Origin: Papaver somniferum
Taxonomy: Eukaryota > Streptophyta > Magnoliopsida > Ranunculales > Papaveraceae
Direction of reading: 5' to 3'
Length of the DNA stretch: 64,000 nt
NCBI RefSeq assembly: GCF_003573695.1
Contig: NC_039358.1
Span: forward strand, 191,184,418-191,248,417
In this document: positions 45,477 to 56,532 of the stretch, piece after piece
Layout of the letters: each line of letters begins with the position of its first letter
Position numbering within the stretch: the stretch's first letter is position 1
Made by a program: the position numbers and the translations under genes
Notes under the pieces: model-generated
Told to the model about the DNA's origin: nothing
Seen by the model: only the letters and a program-made list of their open reading frames with translations
Databases searched by the model: none

Positions 45477-48400
45477 AAATTCTGGAATGCTTCTTTATCT
45501 ACTCCTCAAGTTATTTCAATGTCTAGTAAAATGGTAACTGTCAGTATTGGTGAAGTATTAGTTTCTGGTGTTCATGCTCATGTTAAAAAGAGTCAAAGAA
45601 AGTTTCTATGGTTAGAGATGGAAATCATTAGTCAGCTACAAAAACCATGGGTTGTTTTAGGTGATTTTAATGCTATAATTTCACCTGAAGAGAAATTTGG
45701 TGGTAAAGCTCCAAACAGAATTTCAATGATGGATTTTATTCATTGCCTTAATGAATGTAACTTAATTCAAGCTCCTAGTACAGGTCAGCAATACACTTGG
45801 TCCAATTGTCAACAAGGAACAAAAAGAATCCTATGTGTTCTAGATAGAGTTGTTTTCAATTCTTTATGGTTATAGAAGTATGGTGATTGGGGATATAAGG
45901 TTGGATTGAGGATAGTTTTAGATCATGCTCCTTTATTATGTGGTTGTGCAAGCATACCCAGACCAAAGAATGTTCCCTGGAAATTTCAGAAAATGTGGAT
46001 TGATCATCCATCATTCTTAAGTGAAGTGAAGAAAGTATGGACTGAGAATATTATTGGTGATCCATCTTTTATTTTCATGCAGAAGCTAAAAAAGTTCTTA
46101 AGTGAGTGGAATTGGAGTGTATTTGGTAATATTAATACAAAAATTAAGGAGGCAGAAGAGAAAGTTCAAAAAGAAATGGAGTTATCTGATCAAAATCCCT
46201 TAAATGAAGATCTTTTAGCCAACTTAGTAGTAGCACAAAATGAACATGCAACAAGAGAAGTTCAAGCAAATACTCTTATGAGACTTAAATCAAGAGCAAA
46301 ATGGATTAAAGATGGTTCTGTAAACACTACATACTTCCATGCTAGAATGAAGATTAGACAAGCAAGAAATACAATTAGTGAACTAGAAGATGCAAATGGA
46401 AATATTATTAGTGATCAATCTCAAATTGAAAATACTTTAGTCAAGCATTTTCAACAAAAATTTGAAGCTCAAGATGTTGATGTTTCTGAAGAATTGCTTG
46501 ATGTTATTCCCTCAGTTATTACAGATGAAGACCAAGAAATGTTGGACTCCATTCCCACCATTGAAGAAATCAAGAAAATTGTTTTTGAAATGGACTCAGA
46601 TAGTGCCCCTGGTCCAGATGGATTTCTTAGATCCTTTTATAAAAGTTGCTGGGATATAATTCAATTGGATTTAAAAGATGCCATACAATTTTGTTGGAGA
46701 AGAAGATTTATCCCCAAAGGCCTGAATTCAAATTTCTTAACCCTCATTCCTAAATGTGCAGGTGTTAAGAAAGCAAGTCAATATAGACCAATTGGATTGA
46801 GTAATGTATTATTCAAAATTTTCACAAAGATAATTTCTGTCAGAATGAATGGACTCATGGAGAAGTTAATTTCATCACAACAGGCTGCTTATGTTAAAGG
46901 AAGAAGCATTCAAGAACAAATACTTCTAGCTTCAGAGACGGTAAATGAAATGAGGAAAAAGAGAAGAGGCGGTAATGTGGCTTTTAAACTGGACATATCA
47001 CAGGCTTATGATTTTGTAAGTTGTACTTTTCTTCTTAAAGTTATGCACAAATATGGATTTTCATCATCTTGGTGTGATTGGTTGTTAACCATGTTTAAAT
47101 CTTCAAAATTATCAGTAATGGTCAATGGAGGACCATGTGGCTTTTTCTCAATGCATAGGGGTCTTAAGAAGGGTGATCCATTATCCCCTATTTTATTTAT
47201 TTTGATGGAAGATGTATTGAGTAAAAATATCACAAATTTGGTTAATACAGGGCAGATAAATCCAATGGTAGTTAGAAATGGAATATATCCAACACACTTA
47301 TTTTTTGTTGATGATGTTTTCTTATTCTGTAATGGAGCTAAGAAGACTTTGTTTTGTCTATTTAAGTTGATTGACAAATATCCATAGCTCTGGCCAGATG
47401 ATTAACAAAGCCAAAAGCAAGTGTTTCATTGATGGTACTAATTCAACCAGAAAGCAACAAATTAGCAGCATAGTTGGTATGGATATATCTAATTTTCCTG
47501 ATAAGTATCTTGGTATCATTCTAGCTCTAGGAAGAGTAACTACTGAAATGGTCTGTCCAATAGTTCTTATGCTTCAGAGCAAACTTGCAGCTTGGAAAGG
47601 AAGATTATTATCTTTTCATGATAGACTTATTCTTGTAAAAACAGTTTTGTGCAGCTACCTTCTTTACAATATGGCAATTTATAAATGGCCATCTTCAGTT
47701 ATTAAGATATGTGAAAAACTAATAAGGAACTTTGTATGGTCATGTGATGGAGAGTTTAGAAAGTACAAAACTTTATCTTGGAAGAAGATCTGTGTGCCAT
47801 ATATTAAAGGTGGCTTGGGTATTAGAAGGCTAGAAGTTCTTAACCAAATTTTGCTGATGAAAATGATGTGGAAATTGGTATACTCATCAGATGAATGGGC
47901 TCTATTTTTTACAGCTAAGTTCAAAGATAAATATGGTGTATGGTTTTCAAAATGGAAATTATCATCAGTAAGAGCAGGTTTGCAATGGGCTTGGCTTACT
48001 TTACAAGAAGACATCTCTTGGAAGATTGGAAATGGTGTTAGCATCTCAGTATGGTTTGATAACTGGTATGGATCATCCCCACTAATTAATGAAATTGGTT
48101 ATACTGATTTTGTTCATAACAATATGCAGTTGAAATTTCAGGACTTAATCATTAGTGATCAATGGAATATACATCCTCAGTTGCAGCACTTGTTACGGAT
48201 TGATAACTTGCCTCATATTCACAGTGGAAATGATTCCATAATATGGAACCTACATAGTAGTGGAATGTTTAATAATGCAAAGGCAGTGGAGAAAATAAGA
48301 CACAAGGAAGACAAGGTAGATTGGTCTTCTTATATATGGAGGAAATCTTTGCACCCAACTATTGCCAGCAACATTTGGAAGCTTCTACAAGGAGTTTATG

Positions 48401-48934
48401 TGAATGATGACATGAAAAGAAAATAAGGATATGAAATGCCTTCTAGATGTTGTATCTGCAAATCAGAGCAGGATTTTATGGAGCATACAATGTGTCTTTG
48501 TGAATTCAGTGTTCAGGTTTGGAATTGGCTTGGCAATATGTTTCAATTTCCCAGGCCATACTCTTTTTCAGAAGTTTTTTCTGCAGCTAAACAGCACAGT
48601 CCTATCATTGATGAAGTATGGATAATCTCTGCTTGTACTGTCATTAAGGAGTTGTGGTTTCAAAGAAACAGAGTTTTCTTTGAAGGAGGTGATGTTAATA
48701 TTCATGGTTTCAAGCACAGGGTTATGAAGATTGTTCAAGATCATGGTGTCAGAATAAAAGGGGTCAGGTGGAACAATGACTATGAAAACCAAATTCTTAG
48801 TCACTTTAAAATTGATTCTTAAGATTCCTTATTTTTTGTAATTTTTCTACTTTGTTTATTGTTTTATAGTAACTTTTGTATTCTTTTAGTTTGTCAATAA
48901 ATGAAAAAAAGGGTGATTCAGCAAAAAAAAAAAA
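45477..48934 (+). mobile_element. L1-type LINE, plus strand, 5'-truncated
   Basis: A 14-bp target duplication ACATTGTTGGTGGG flanks it (45463-45476 and 48935-48948). The 3' end is A-rich with a 12-13-base poly(A) preceded by AATAAATG. The element starts inside the endonuclease, so ORF1 and the endonuclease N-terminus are absent. Its domain order (endonuclease C-part, reverse transcriptase, zinc-binding) has no RNase H tail, unlike the LINE at 23-26 kb. Confidence 0.93.
45519..48822 (+). pseudogene. LINE endonuclease / reverse transcriptase ORF2, broken
   Basis: Endonuclease C-terminal part 45519-45872 (PWVVLGDFNAIISPEEKFGG, FIHCLNECNLIQAP, YTWSN). A TAG at 45873 is followed in the same frame by GLRIVLDHAPLL and the RT: RAKWIKDGSVNTTYFHARMK, MDSDSAPGPDGFLRSFYKSC, YRPIGLSNVLFKIFTKII, AAYVKGRSIQEQI, FKLDISQAYDFVS, LKKGDPLSPILFILMEDVLS. 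The active site reads HLFFVDDVFLFC, that is FVDD instead of the usual FADD. A frame change near 47380 leads to SSGQMINKAKSKCFIDG, WKGRLLSFHDRLILVKTVLC and GGLGIRRLEVLNQILLMKMM. TAA at 48424 precedes, in frame, GYEMPSRCCICKSEQDFMEH (zf-RVT), ending TAA at 48820. Two nonsense codons and one frameshift make it defective. Confidence 0.93.
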
Positions 48935-48948
48935 ACATTGTTGGTGGG

Positions 48949-49879
48949 CAAACATTGTTTAGTATGTTTAATTAAGAGAAATTTTACAATGAAAAATTTA
49001 ATAGATTATTTATTATGAGCAATTAGTGAACAAACATTATTATGAGCAATTAATAAATCATTTATTATCATCAATTAGTGTGAAACACTAATTAGTTAAG
49101 TATTTATTATATTTATTAGATTAGATTTCCATTAATGGGTCATTAAATGTTAGTTTTATGGGAGAAATTACAGTCATAGATTTATCAATTGGGAGATGAA
49201 ATCTTGGCCACCACTTACACGTGCGAGATGAGGGTGTGGTCAGGAGAACTAAAGTTGTAGATTTATTTTTTTGAGGACAAATCTGAACCACCACTAACAC
49301 AGGCTAACTTAGTCAAACTGTGTTTTGCACTTAAGATGATTTGATTGATTAGTAGTTTTTCTTCATAATAGCTTGGTTTATAATTGCTCATGTGCTTTTC
49401 TTGATTATTTATACTTTTCAATTGATATGGCGTGCTAAATTCTTTGACGTGATATGCTTTAGGATTGATAAGTAATACTTTAGAATCACTACCCATAAAG
49501 CGAAGAAAATTACAACGAAGAAACAGTATTTAAAAATGCATGGAATATATTCTTAAAGATTAGTAGAGTTTGCATAATTAATTGGTGGAAACCGAAAATC
49601 CTAATAACCCATTCCAACTTTGTTAACTATTAGAATTTTATATTATATCAATTTGTTCCAAATTTCTGAAAAATCATCAAAACATCATCTTGTCGATTGG
49701 TTACTTTGATATTAGTTAGTAGTAATATTTCACACTCCTCGTGGGAACGACCTGTACTTTCCATTGTCTACTAGTTGGACACTGTGCACTTGCAGTTTAT
49801 TATTGTAGGTTTCCCAACCTATCAGATAGCATGAATTCCTTGACTTATTTGTTCCTTTTTTGTGTATGTACCATTGTAG
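48949..49879. other. AT-rich spacer with a possible Gypsy LTR U5 remnant
   Basis: No gene. About 49725-49815 reads CACACTCCTCGTGGGAACGA, CCTGTACTTTCC, GTGCACTTGCAGTTT, which I associate with the 3' end of Athila/Tat-type LTRs. It could instead be the last intron segment before the PMD exon at 49880, since CCATTGTAG gives a splice acceptor. The first exon of the PMD gene is not recognisable here. Confidence 0.4.
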
Positions 49880-52531
49880 CCAAAAGAAAGACAAGAAACA
49901 CATGCCCACTCCTCCTTCCAAACCTCCCCGACATGATAAATACTTGGCAGCCGGCCAATTTCGCGGAAAACGTCCGAGTGAGGTAGCCTTTTCTATCCGC
50001 GAACCTAGAAATCAAGGTAATGAGTCGTCGGATTCATCAGCTTCTTCCACCCCTATTGTATCTGCTTCCGGAAGCGATGAAGAAGAAATTAGGGAACAAG
50101 AAGAGATTCTTCTAGGAGGTGAATATCATGATAATGATCATGATGATGATGGTAACTATGGTAATGGTGGTCCTAGTCGAGGTGATGGTAATGGTGGTTC
50201 TGGTCGAGGTGGTGGTGGTGGTGATGATGATGATAATAATAAGGAGGAGGAGGATGAGGAGGATGAAGGTAATGATGGTAAGGGTGTTGGTGGTAAAGGT
50301 GGTGATGATGATGATGAGGAGGAGGAAGAGCAGGCGAAAACGTCGAGACGGAAGGACGGAAAGCCAGTTGCAGCTAGCGCGAGACACATTCCCGCCCAAC
50401 ATTTCCAGCTGGAATGTCTTCGTAGTGGGAAATCCAGGGGAGAACCTAGAGATGGCTGCGAAGTTCTATTTGGATATCCTGGAACGTGGGCTCGTACCAT
50501 CTGTGAAACAATCGTAACAAAGAGATGTTAACTTTCATTTTTTTTTTATATTTACTTGTTTTTCTTTTATAGGATCATAAGAATGTCGTACGTCTTTTCA
50601 GGCGGCAATCTTCTTATGTGAAAATGTCCTTGTGGGATCTAAAAGATGAATGTGCAAGAGTCAAAGAGATTATTGAAAACTCTGGTATGTATACTGCCGT
50701 TGTGAACTCTGTGATTGCATATGACAAGGTTGCAGTATCAAGTTTCTGTGAGAGGTTTTACGGCGAGACCGATACATTCCAATTCCCTTTTGGCGAGATG
50801 GCATTGACTCCCGATGATGCTGATCAGATATTGGGGATGCATGTAGAAGGAAAATCCACCAATGACAAGTTCAAGAAAATGCTTAGTTGGGAAGAAATTT
50901 ATGCATTGACCGAGAAATTGTTTGGGTGGGATCAAGAGACGACATATGGTCTTTTCGTGAAGGGAAAGAAATACCCGAAGAAAGAGTTCAAACTCATAGA
51001 GCTTAGGGAGATGTTTGCTCGGACACTAATCACAGAAAAAGTTGATGGTCTCTCTAATATGGAATGTCGTTATGCGGCGGCTGGGTATTTGTTATACGCA
51101 CTTGTGTCGGTTATATTTCCCGACAGCAAAGGTAACCGGGTCAGTGTCAACCTTCTTCAACTTTTGGATCCTTTGGAAGATGTGAACAAGTACTCTTGGG
51201 GGACTGCCATAGTAGCACATTTGAATAGTCAGTTATCAAATACATCTTATGAATGAACTTCTCAAATGAATGGCAATTCGGCTCTACTCCAGGTAATTGG
51301 ATTGAACAAAGTTGTCTCCTCTGTTTATGATTTTTTGTTATTTGAATATTTTTATACCTATCAGATTGTTTTATTTTATTTTGTTTGATGTCAATGTAGG
51401 TGTGGATGTACGATCGTTTCCCTTCATTGTTCAAAGACAATCCCGACGTTACAGTCAATCCAGAATGGAACAAAACTAAACCAAGAGGAACTCGATACTT
51501 GTACACTGGCTGTCAGGATAAGGAAAAAAAGGATACGTTGTTAGAAATGCATCAAAAATTGGACAACATCACAACTGAAGAGGTAATCTTTGATCCTTAT
51601 AAGAATAATAGGGTGAGCACAATGGAAGATGATGTCGTGTATTACAATGGCCCTCTGTTTTACCCTTACGGATTTTCAATGTATAATCCGATGAGAATCA
51701 TGCGTCAGGTTGGGTATATTCAAGATTCACCCGCACCGGATTATGAACCACTATTCAACCACAAGTTAGACAAATGCGAGTCTGACGAGTCGGACTTAGT
51801 GGTGGTTTATGAACTTGAACCTAAGACCAAGCATTGGGATGATAGACACAAGCCTCATAGCAAGATAGACGTCTCTTATTGGGAGCATGTGAATGAAGGT
51901 CACGAGGCACCACCAGATTATTTGGAATGGTAAGAACGCTTCTCTCACCCTCGGGTGATCCGGATAGATCCTCCTGGCTCTCGAAGGAGCAACAAGGCAT
52001 CTTCCCCGGCTTCTACATCTGACACCAGAGATGATTCTACCATTCTTAAGCTTGTGGTAAGTATTTATTTTTGGAATTGTGTTACAAATATAAGTTATTT
52101 AATATGAATTGGTATTTGAATGCAAATAGAGGGAACGAATGAAGATTCTTATCAAGGCATTTTGTTGCTCGGCCGATAAAGGAGAAGTGGTAGAACCTGA
52201 GCGACATCGTAAGTACGCTTATTGCAATCACATTGAAAATCCGCAAGCGAAGAAAATGTTTGTTGATCTGGCTAAGCAAAGTAACAGGCCAAGGAAAACC
52301 AGGGAACAAATGAGACAAGAACGTGCTCAACAGGGTGAAGGAAGCCAAGGTCAGGAAATCCCGGAGGAAAGAGAAGATGTTGATTCCCAAATAGCTGGTG
52401 CAAGTCAAGGTCGTCGTAAGAGAAGCCGGACATCAGCTGGTGAAGGAAGTCAAGGAAGTCAGGGAGGGCGAGATAGAGGTTGAGGCCCAGGTGGAGGTCG
52501 AAGCCGAGGTGGAGGTCGTATTCTTGTGTGA
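49880..52531 (+). pseudogene. Plant mobile domain (PMD, aminotransferase-like) gene, four exons, three in-frame stops
   Basis: Exon 49880-50513 begins after ATTGTAG and encodes KKDKKHMPTPPSKPPRHDKY, then an Asp/Glu/Gly-rich low-complexity linker, then FGYPGTWARTICETI. Exon 50573-51292 holds the PMD core: SSFCERFYGETDTFQFPFGE, MALTPDDADQILGMHVEGK, MECRYAAAGYLLYALVSVIF, LEDVNKYSWGTAIVAHL. Exon 51400-52056 starts VWMYDRFPSLFK and contains SHPRVIRID. Exon 52130 onward is basic and Arg/Gly/Gln-rich. All junctions are GT-AG and phase 0. In-frame stops are TGA 51254, TAA 51931 (where related proteins have Tyr in W-Y-..SHPRV) and TGA 52481, with coding-like sequence after each. PMD proteins (MAIN/MAIL family) act in genome silencing, and PMD is also carried by plant transposons; the flanking hairpin array favours the transposon form. 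The first coding exon is missing. Confidence 0.75.
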
Positions 52532-52770
52532 GGACATGTTCTTATAATTTTTTGATGGACGACCTTTAATTATTGTAGACTTGAACTTATGTTTGTTTGT
52601 TTGGTTTTTGTTTGATACAACTATCTACTGCTGGTTTGAATGGTTTGTTAAAACATTGTCGCTTTGTTTAATATGTTAGTTTTTTTTTTAAAGAAAATTA
52701 ATGTTATTGTTATCAAATAATATATAATCCAAAAAAATGATCCAGCATAGGTGTCGTCATCTTATAGTTG

Positions 52771-53345
52771 AAACACAGCAAGAGTCGTTATATGATTCAT
52801 ATAACATATTAACGACTCTTCGTCAAAATTATCCAGAGACTTCCTTTTATTTTTTCAAATATAGAGTCGTTACTATTAATATGGAAACCAGTGACGACTC
52901 TAACTTACAAAAACATCCAGGAGATGAACCAATTTTTCTACTGTAGAATCGTTAGGTTAATCATATAGTAGATTAACGACCCATCGAGAAAAAAAAATCC
53001 AGAGAGAACATTTTTTTCGTAGGTAGAGTCGTTATTAGTTATATGGAAACCAGTGACGACCCTAACTTACAAAAACATCCAGGAGATGAACCAATATTTC
53101 TACTGTAAAGTCGTTTGGTTAATCATATAGCAAATTAACGACCCTTTGTATATTAAATCCAGAGAATACCTTTTTTAAGTATATAGAGTCGTTACTATTT
53201 ATATGGAAATCAATGACGACCCTGACTTACAAAAACTTCCAGGAGATCAACAAATTTCTTCTACTATAGAGTCGTTAAGCGTCATATATTAGCATTGATG
53301 AATCTTCTAAAACTAATACAACGACTCTTTAGTACATAGTTTGTT
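52771..53345. repeat. Alternating inverted-repeat (hairpin) array, TCGTTA/TAACGA
   Basis: Seven GAGTCGTTA-like boxes near 52771, 52864, 52947, 53026, 53107, 53186 and 53271 each pair with a downstream AACGACYC or GACGACYC box 25-45 bases later, so each pair is an imperfect hairpin. Hairpins are spaced about 80 bp; two alternating types give a full period of about 160 bp (52864, 53026, 53186), with shared spacers such as ACTTACAAAAACATCCAGGA and GGAAACCAGTGACGAC. It follows directly downstream of the PMD gene. Confidence 0.85.
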
Positions 53346-53413
53346 TTAAAAGTTACGGATACACTTATATCATTACCGAAATAACACCACATAGTTCAAG
53401 CATTACATAAGAT

Positions 53414-53903
53414 TTAGTATGGATATTCTTTAATTCGACACATCAAGTGTTCATCGATGAACGTCTTGGAGCGACGGTACAACATGGTATATTCCTTGTG
53501 GTGAATGAAAATTGTTTCCCCATTACGAATTCTCCATAACCCTTTGAACCGTTCGAGCTGAAATTCAATGAATGTATAAATGTAAGTATCCGAAGAAAAA
53601 AAGGAATTTGGTATGAAAAATTATGAGATTACTCACCTTTTCCCTTAGAGGAGCACGAGGATGATGGTCGTACAACATACTTCTAACTATAACGTATTCT
53701 CGCATTGCACTTTTTATGTAGTTGAATCGAAACGTTAAATCTCTCCATTTTCAGTTATTAGGATTTGTCGTGTGTCCATAAAAGAATTCTTTAACTCTCT
53801 TCCAAAACATTGAATAGATTTCATTGGGACGTTCACGGAAAGTGCTAGCGAAAGATTTTACGAGATCCATATCTTCGTACGGTTCCCATGCTACCATTGC
53901 CAT
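53414..53903 (-). pseudogene. Small two-exon gene, possible Myb/SANT (trihelix-like) protein, one nonsense
   Basis: Minus strand. ATG at 53901-53903 opens MAMVAWEPYEDMDLVKSFAS; exon 1 ends at 53637 with a clean donor (AAAAG then GTGAGT) in phase 0. A 79-bp intron ends TTTCAG and exon 2 (53557-53414) reads LERFKGLWRIRNGETIFIHH, KEYTMLYRRSKTFIDEHL and stops with TAA. A TGA at 53751-53753 (codon 51), between NPNN and KWRDLTFRFNYIKSAMREYV, breaks it. The spacing of W/F residues (MFWKRVKEFF, KWRDL.FRFNYI) recalls the Myb/SANT-like small protein of Harbinger-type elements, but I am not sure. It is convergent with the PMD gene and separated from it by the hairpin array, suggesting both belong to one element. 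Confidence 0.45.
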
Positions 53904-54147
53904 TGATATCTCACTTTGAAATGAACATAGGGATTACTACTCGCTAATTAAGTTATGGAAGATGTAGATGGAATGAAAGTAGGAGGTTTGGGAAATTTTT
54001 AGAATAGCAATGGGTTGTATTATATAGAAAAAATACTGCAACGGTCATATTTTTTGAAATCCACAACAACGGTCGTTATGCTCATAACTTAATAGGTGAT
54101 GACCCTTTCTATTTTTGTAATGTCAACATACAAATTGAAGAGTCGTT

Positions 54148-56520
54148 TGAAAAAGCGGGGGTAAAACAACCACACCCAATATTTTGCTTAGAAATCTGTA
54201 TGGACAAACTCCAATATACTTTCTAGAGAATCAACTAGACAATCAGACTCAATCTAGATAAAAAGTATATCAAAGAGTTTATATCTCAATCTCTCGATTT
54301 GATATATACTCAAGCAAATAGAAATCTGTGAGTCTTTATCAAACACTAGAGAGATAACTTGGATGGTACCAAAGACCAATATCCAAGTGTCAATCAATTT
54401 AAATCAACAACCAAAAGGTCGGATATTCTAATTGATTGAACAACGCACAACCTGCGATATTTCAATTATATAACAAAATATAATGCGGAAAATAAATAAC
54501 ACAGACACCAGAATTTTGTTAACGAGGAAACTGCAAATGCAGAAAAACCCCGGGACCTAGTCCAGATTGAACGCACACTGTATTAAGTCGCTACAGACAC
54601 TAGCCTACTCCAAATTAACTTCGGTATGGACTGTAGTTGAACCCCAACCAATCTCACACTGATCCAAGGTACAATTATGCTCCTACGTCTCTGATCCCAG
54701 CAGGATACTACGCGCTTGATTCCCTTAGCTGATCTTTCCCACAACTAAGAGTTGATACGACCCAAAGTCGAAGACTTTAATAAACAAATTTGTATTACAC
54801 AGAAAAGTCCACGGTAATCGATAAATCCGTATCCCACAAATATATCTACGAGTTTTGTTCCGTCTTTTGATAAATCAAGGTGAACCGGAACGAATTGATA
54901 AACCATACTTATATTCCCGAAGAACAGCCTAGTATTACCAATCACCTCACAATAATCTTAATCGACGCAGCGAAAAAGATATTGTGGAATCACAAACGAT
55001 GAGACGAAGTGTTTGTGATTACAATTATATCTTGCCTATCGGAGATATCAATATGAAGCCAATTATTACAATTGTACTCGTACGATAGAAACAACAAGAT
55101 CAGATCACACAACTACGAGAAAGTAGTATCGGCCTGGCTTCACAATCCCAATGAAGTCTTTAAGTTGTTAACCTGGTTTAGAAGAATAAACCAAAGGTTA
55201 AAGGAGAATCGACTCTATCTTAACACAACTAGTATCACACAAAAGGTGTGGGGATTTGGTTTCCCAGTTGCTAGAGTTCTCCCTTATATAGTCTTTCAAA
55301 TTAGGGTTTGCAATCAATGTTAGCTTGGTAACAAAGCATTCAATATTCACCGTTAGATGAAAACCTGATTAGATTCAAGCTAATATCTTTCAACAGTTAG
55401 ATCGAAAACTAGCTTGTTACACACAAATGAAATGCACGTTTCTAGGTTTGTGTATCCGTACCCAAACTTGTACATTTGTTGGTTCAACAATAGTCAACCA
55501 AATGGTTAGCCATATGATCACTTTCATATCAACCATATTCTTCTTCACCATAACTAGTTCAAGTGACTCAAATTAACTAGTTAGAGAGTTGTTCAATTGC
55601 AAAGAAATCTTATGTAACTACACAAGACACAATCGAAGCAAAAATAATTTGATTCACTCGAATCGGTTCATGAACTATATATCCACGGTTTGCAATTTGC
55701 ATTCCTTAGTTTATATAAGAATAAGTTCACAAACATCATTTTTAGATATAAACTACTCAAGTTCGCGGACTGGGTTCGCGGACTTAAGTTCCCGTACAGA
55801 GTTCACAAACTCCAGCAGAATTTCTCGGGACGAGAACTTCCGCCAGTTCGCGGACCGAGTTTGCGGACTTGGATCATGCCACCATGCCGGTTCTCTTGAT
55901 CAACAAAGTTCGCAAACTTCGGTTCAAGGAATAAGGACTTATACATATATGTGTTTCCACAACAATGCTTATATCCTCCAATGGTTATATAATCTAAACT
56001 CTCATTTTAATCATTGGAACATTCTTAGAGGACGTTGATATTCTATAGTTCACAAACTATTTTTCGTCAAAGTAAGCAATTTTCAAAGTGATTGAAACTT
56101 GTCATGACTTTCGTCACTAGGTAAAGATGAACTTGGCTAAAGCGAAAGCTTACCAACACATATTTCGAGAAATAGATAGGCGAGATAAACTCAGCTCGAA
56201 ATAGCAAATGTGTATAATCTAAGTCTATATAGCAAAACGACTTTTGTCTCAAGGTAGGAGATAAATAGACTTTTGAGTGATAGATAAGTTCAAGGCTCCA
56301 CATACCTTTTAGTCGATGAAGATCCACCAGTTCCTTGAGTAGTCCTTCGTCCTGTATGATGATTACCATGGAGTTCTTGAGCTCAACTACACTTTTTATC
56401 CTAGTCTGAGACCTTAGCTATAGTAGAATAGAAATCAAGACTTATAGTTTTAATCACTAACATTGAAAAACATGCTTGAGATAGCAACGCATGCGAGTTC
56501 GACCGAGCAATGCTCTAACA
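54148..56520 (-). repeat. 3' LTR of the SIRE-like element
   Basis: 2,373 bp. Contains a cluster of GTTCGCGGACT-type boxes at about 55755-55925. Outer edge abuts TCGTT. Confidence 0.9.
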
Positions 56521-56532
56521 ATCTCCCCCTTT
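56521..56532 (-). other. Polypurine tract of the SIRE-like element
   Basis: Minus strand AAAGGGGGAGAT directly precedes the 3' LTR. Confidence 0.75.

Noticed and set aside
50112..50330. GAT/GGT simple-repeat stretch as a separate satellite
   Set aside because: It stays in frame as a Gly/Asp/Glu linker between coding parts, so it is better explained as part of the PMD gene.
50112..50517. Long frames in other registers (Met/Val/Ile-rich, Thr/Ile-rich, Ser/Pro-rich)
   Set aside because: All are shadows of the GATGATGGTGG-type low-complexity linker in the PMD first exon; only one register joins in phase to the next exon.
55589..56038. Plus-strand frame within the SIRE-like LTR (and its twin at 61380-61811)
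   Set aside because: It lies in LTR sequence, antisense to the element, is not the same length in both LTRs, and shows no domain.
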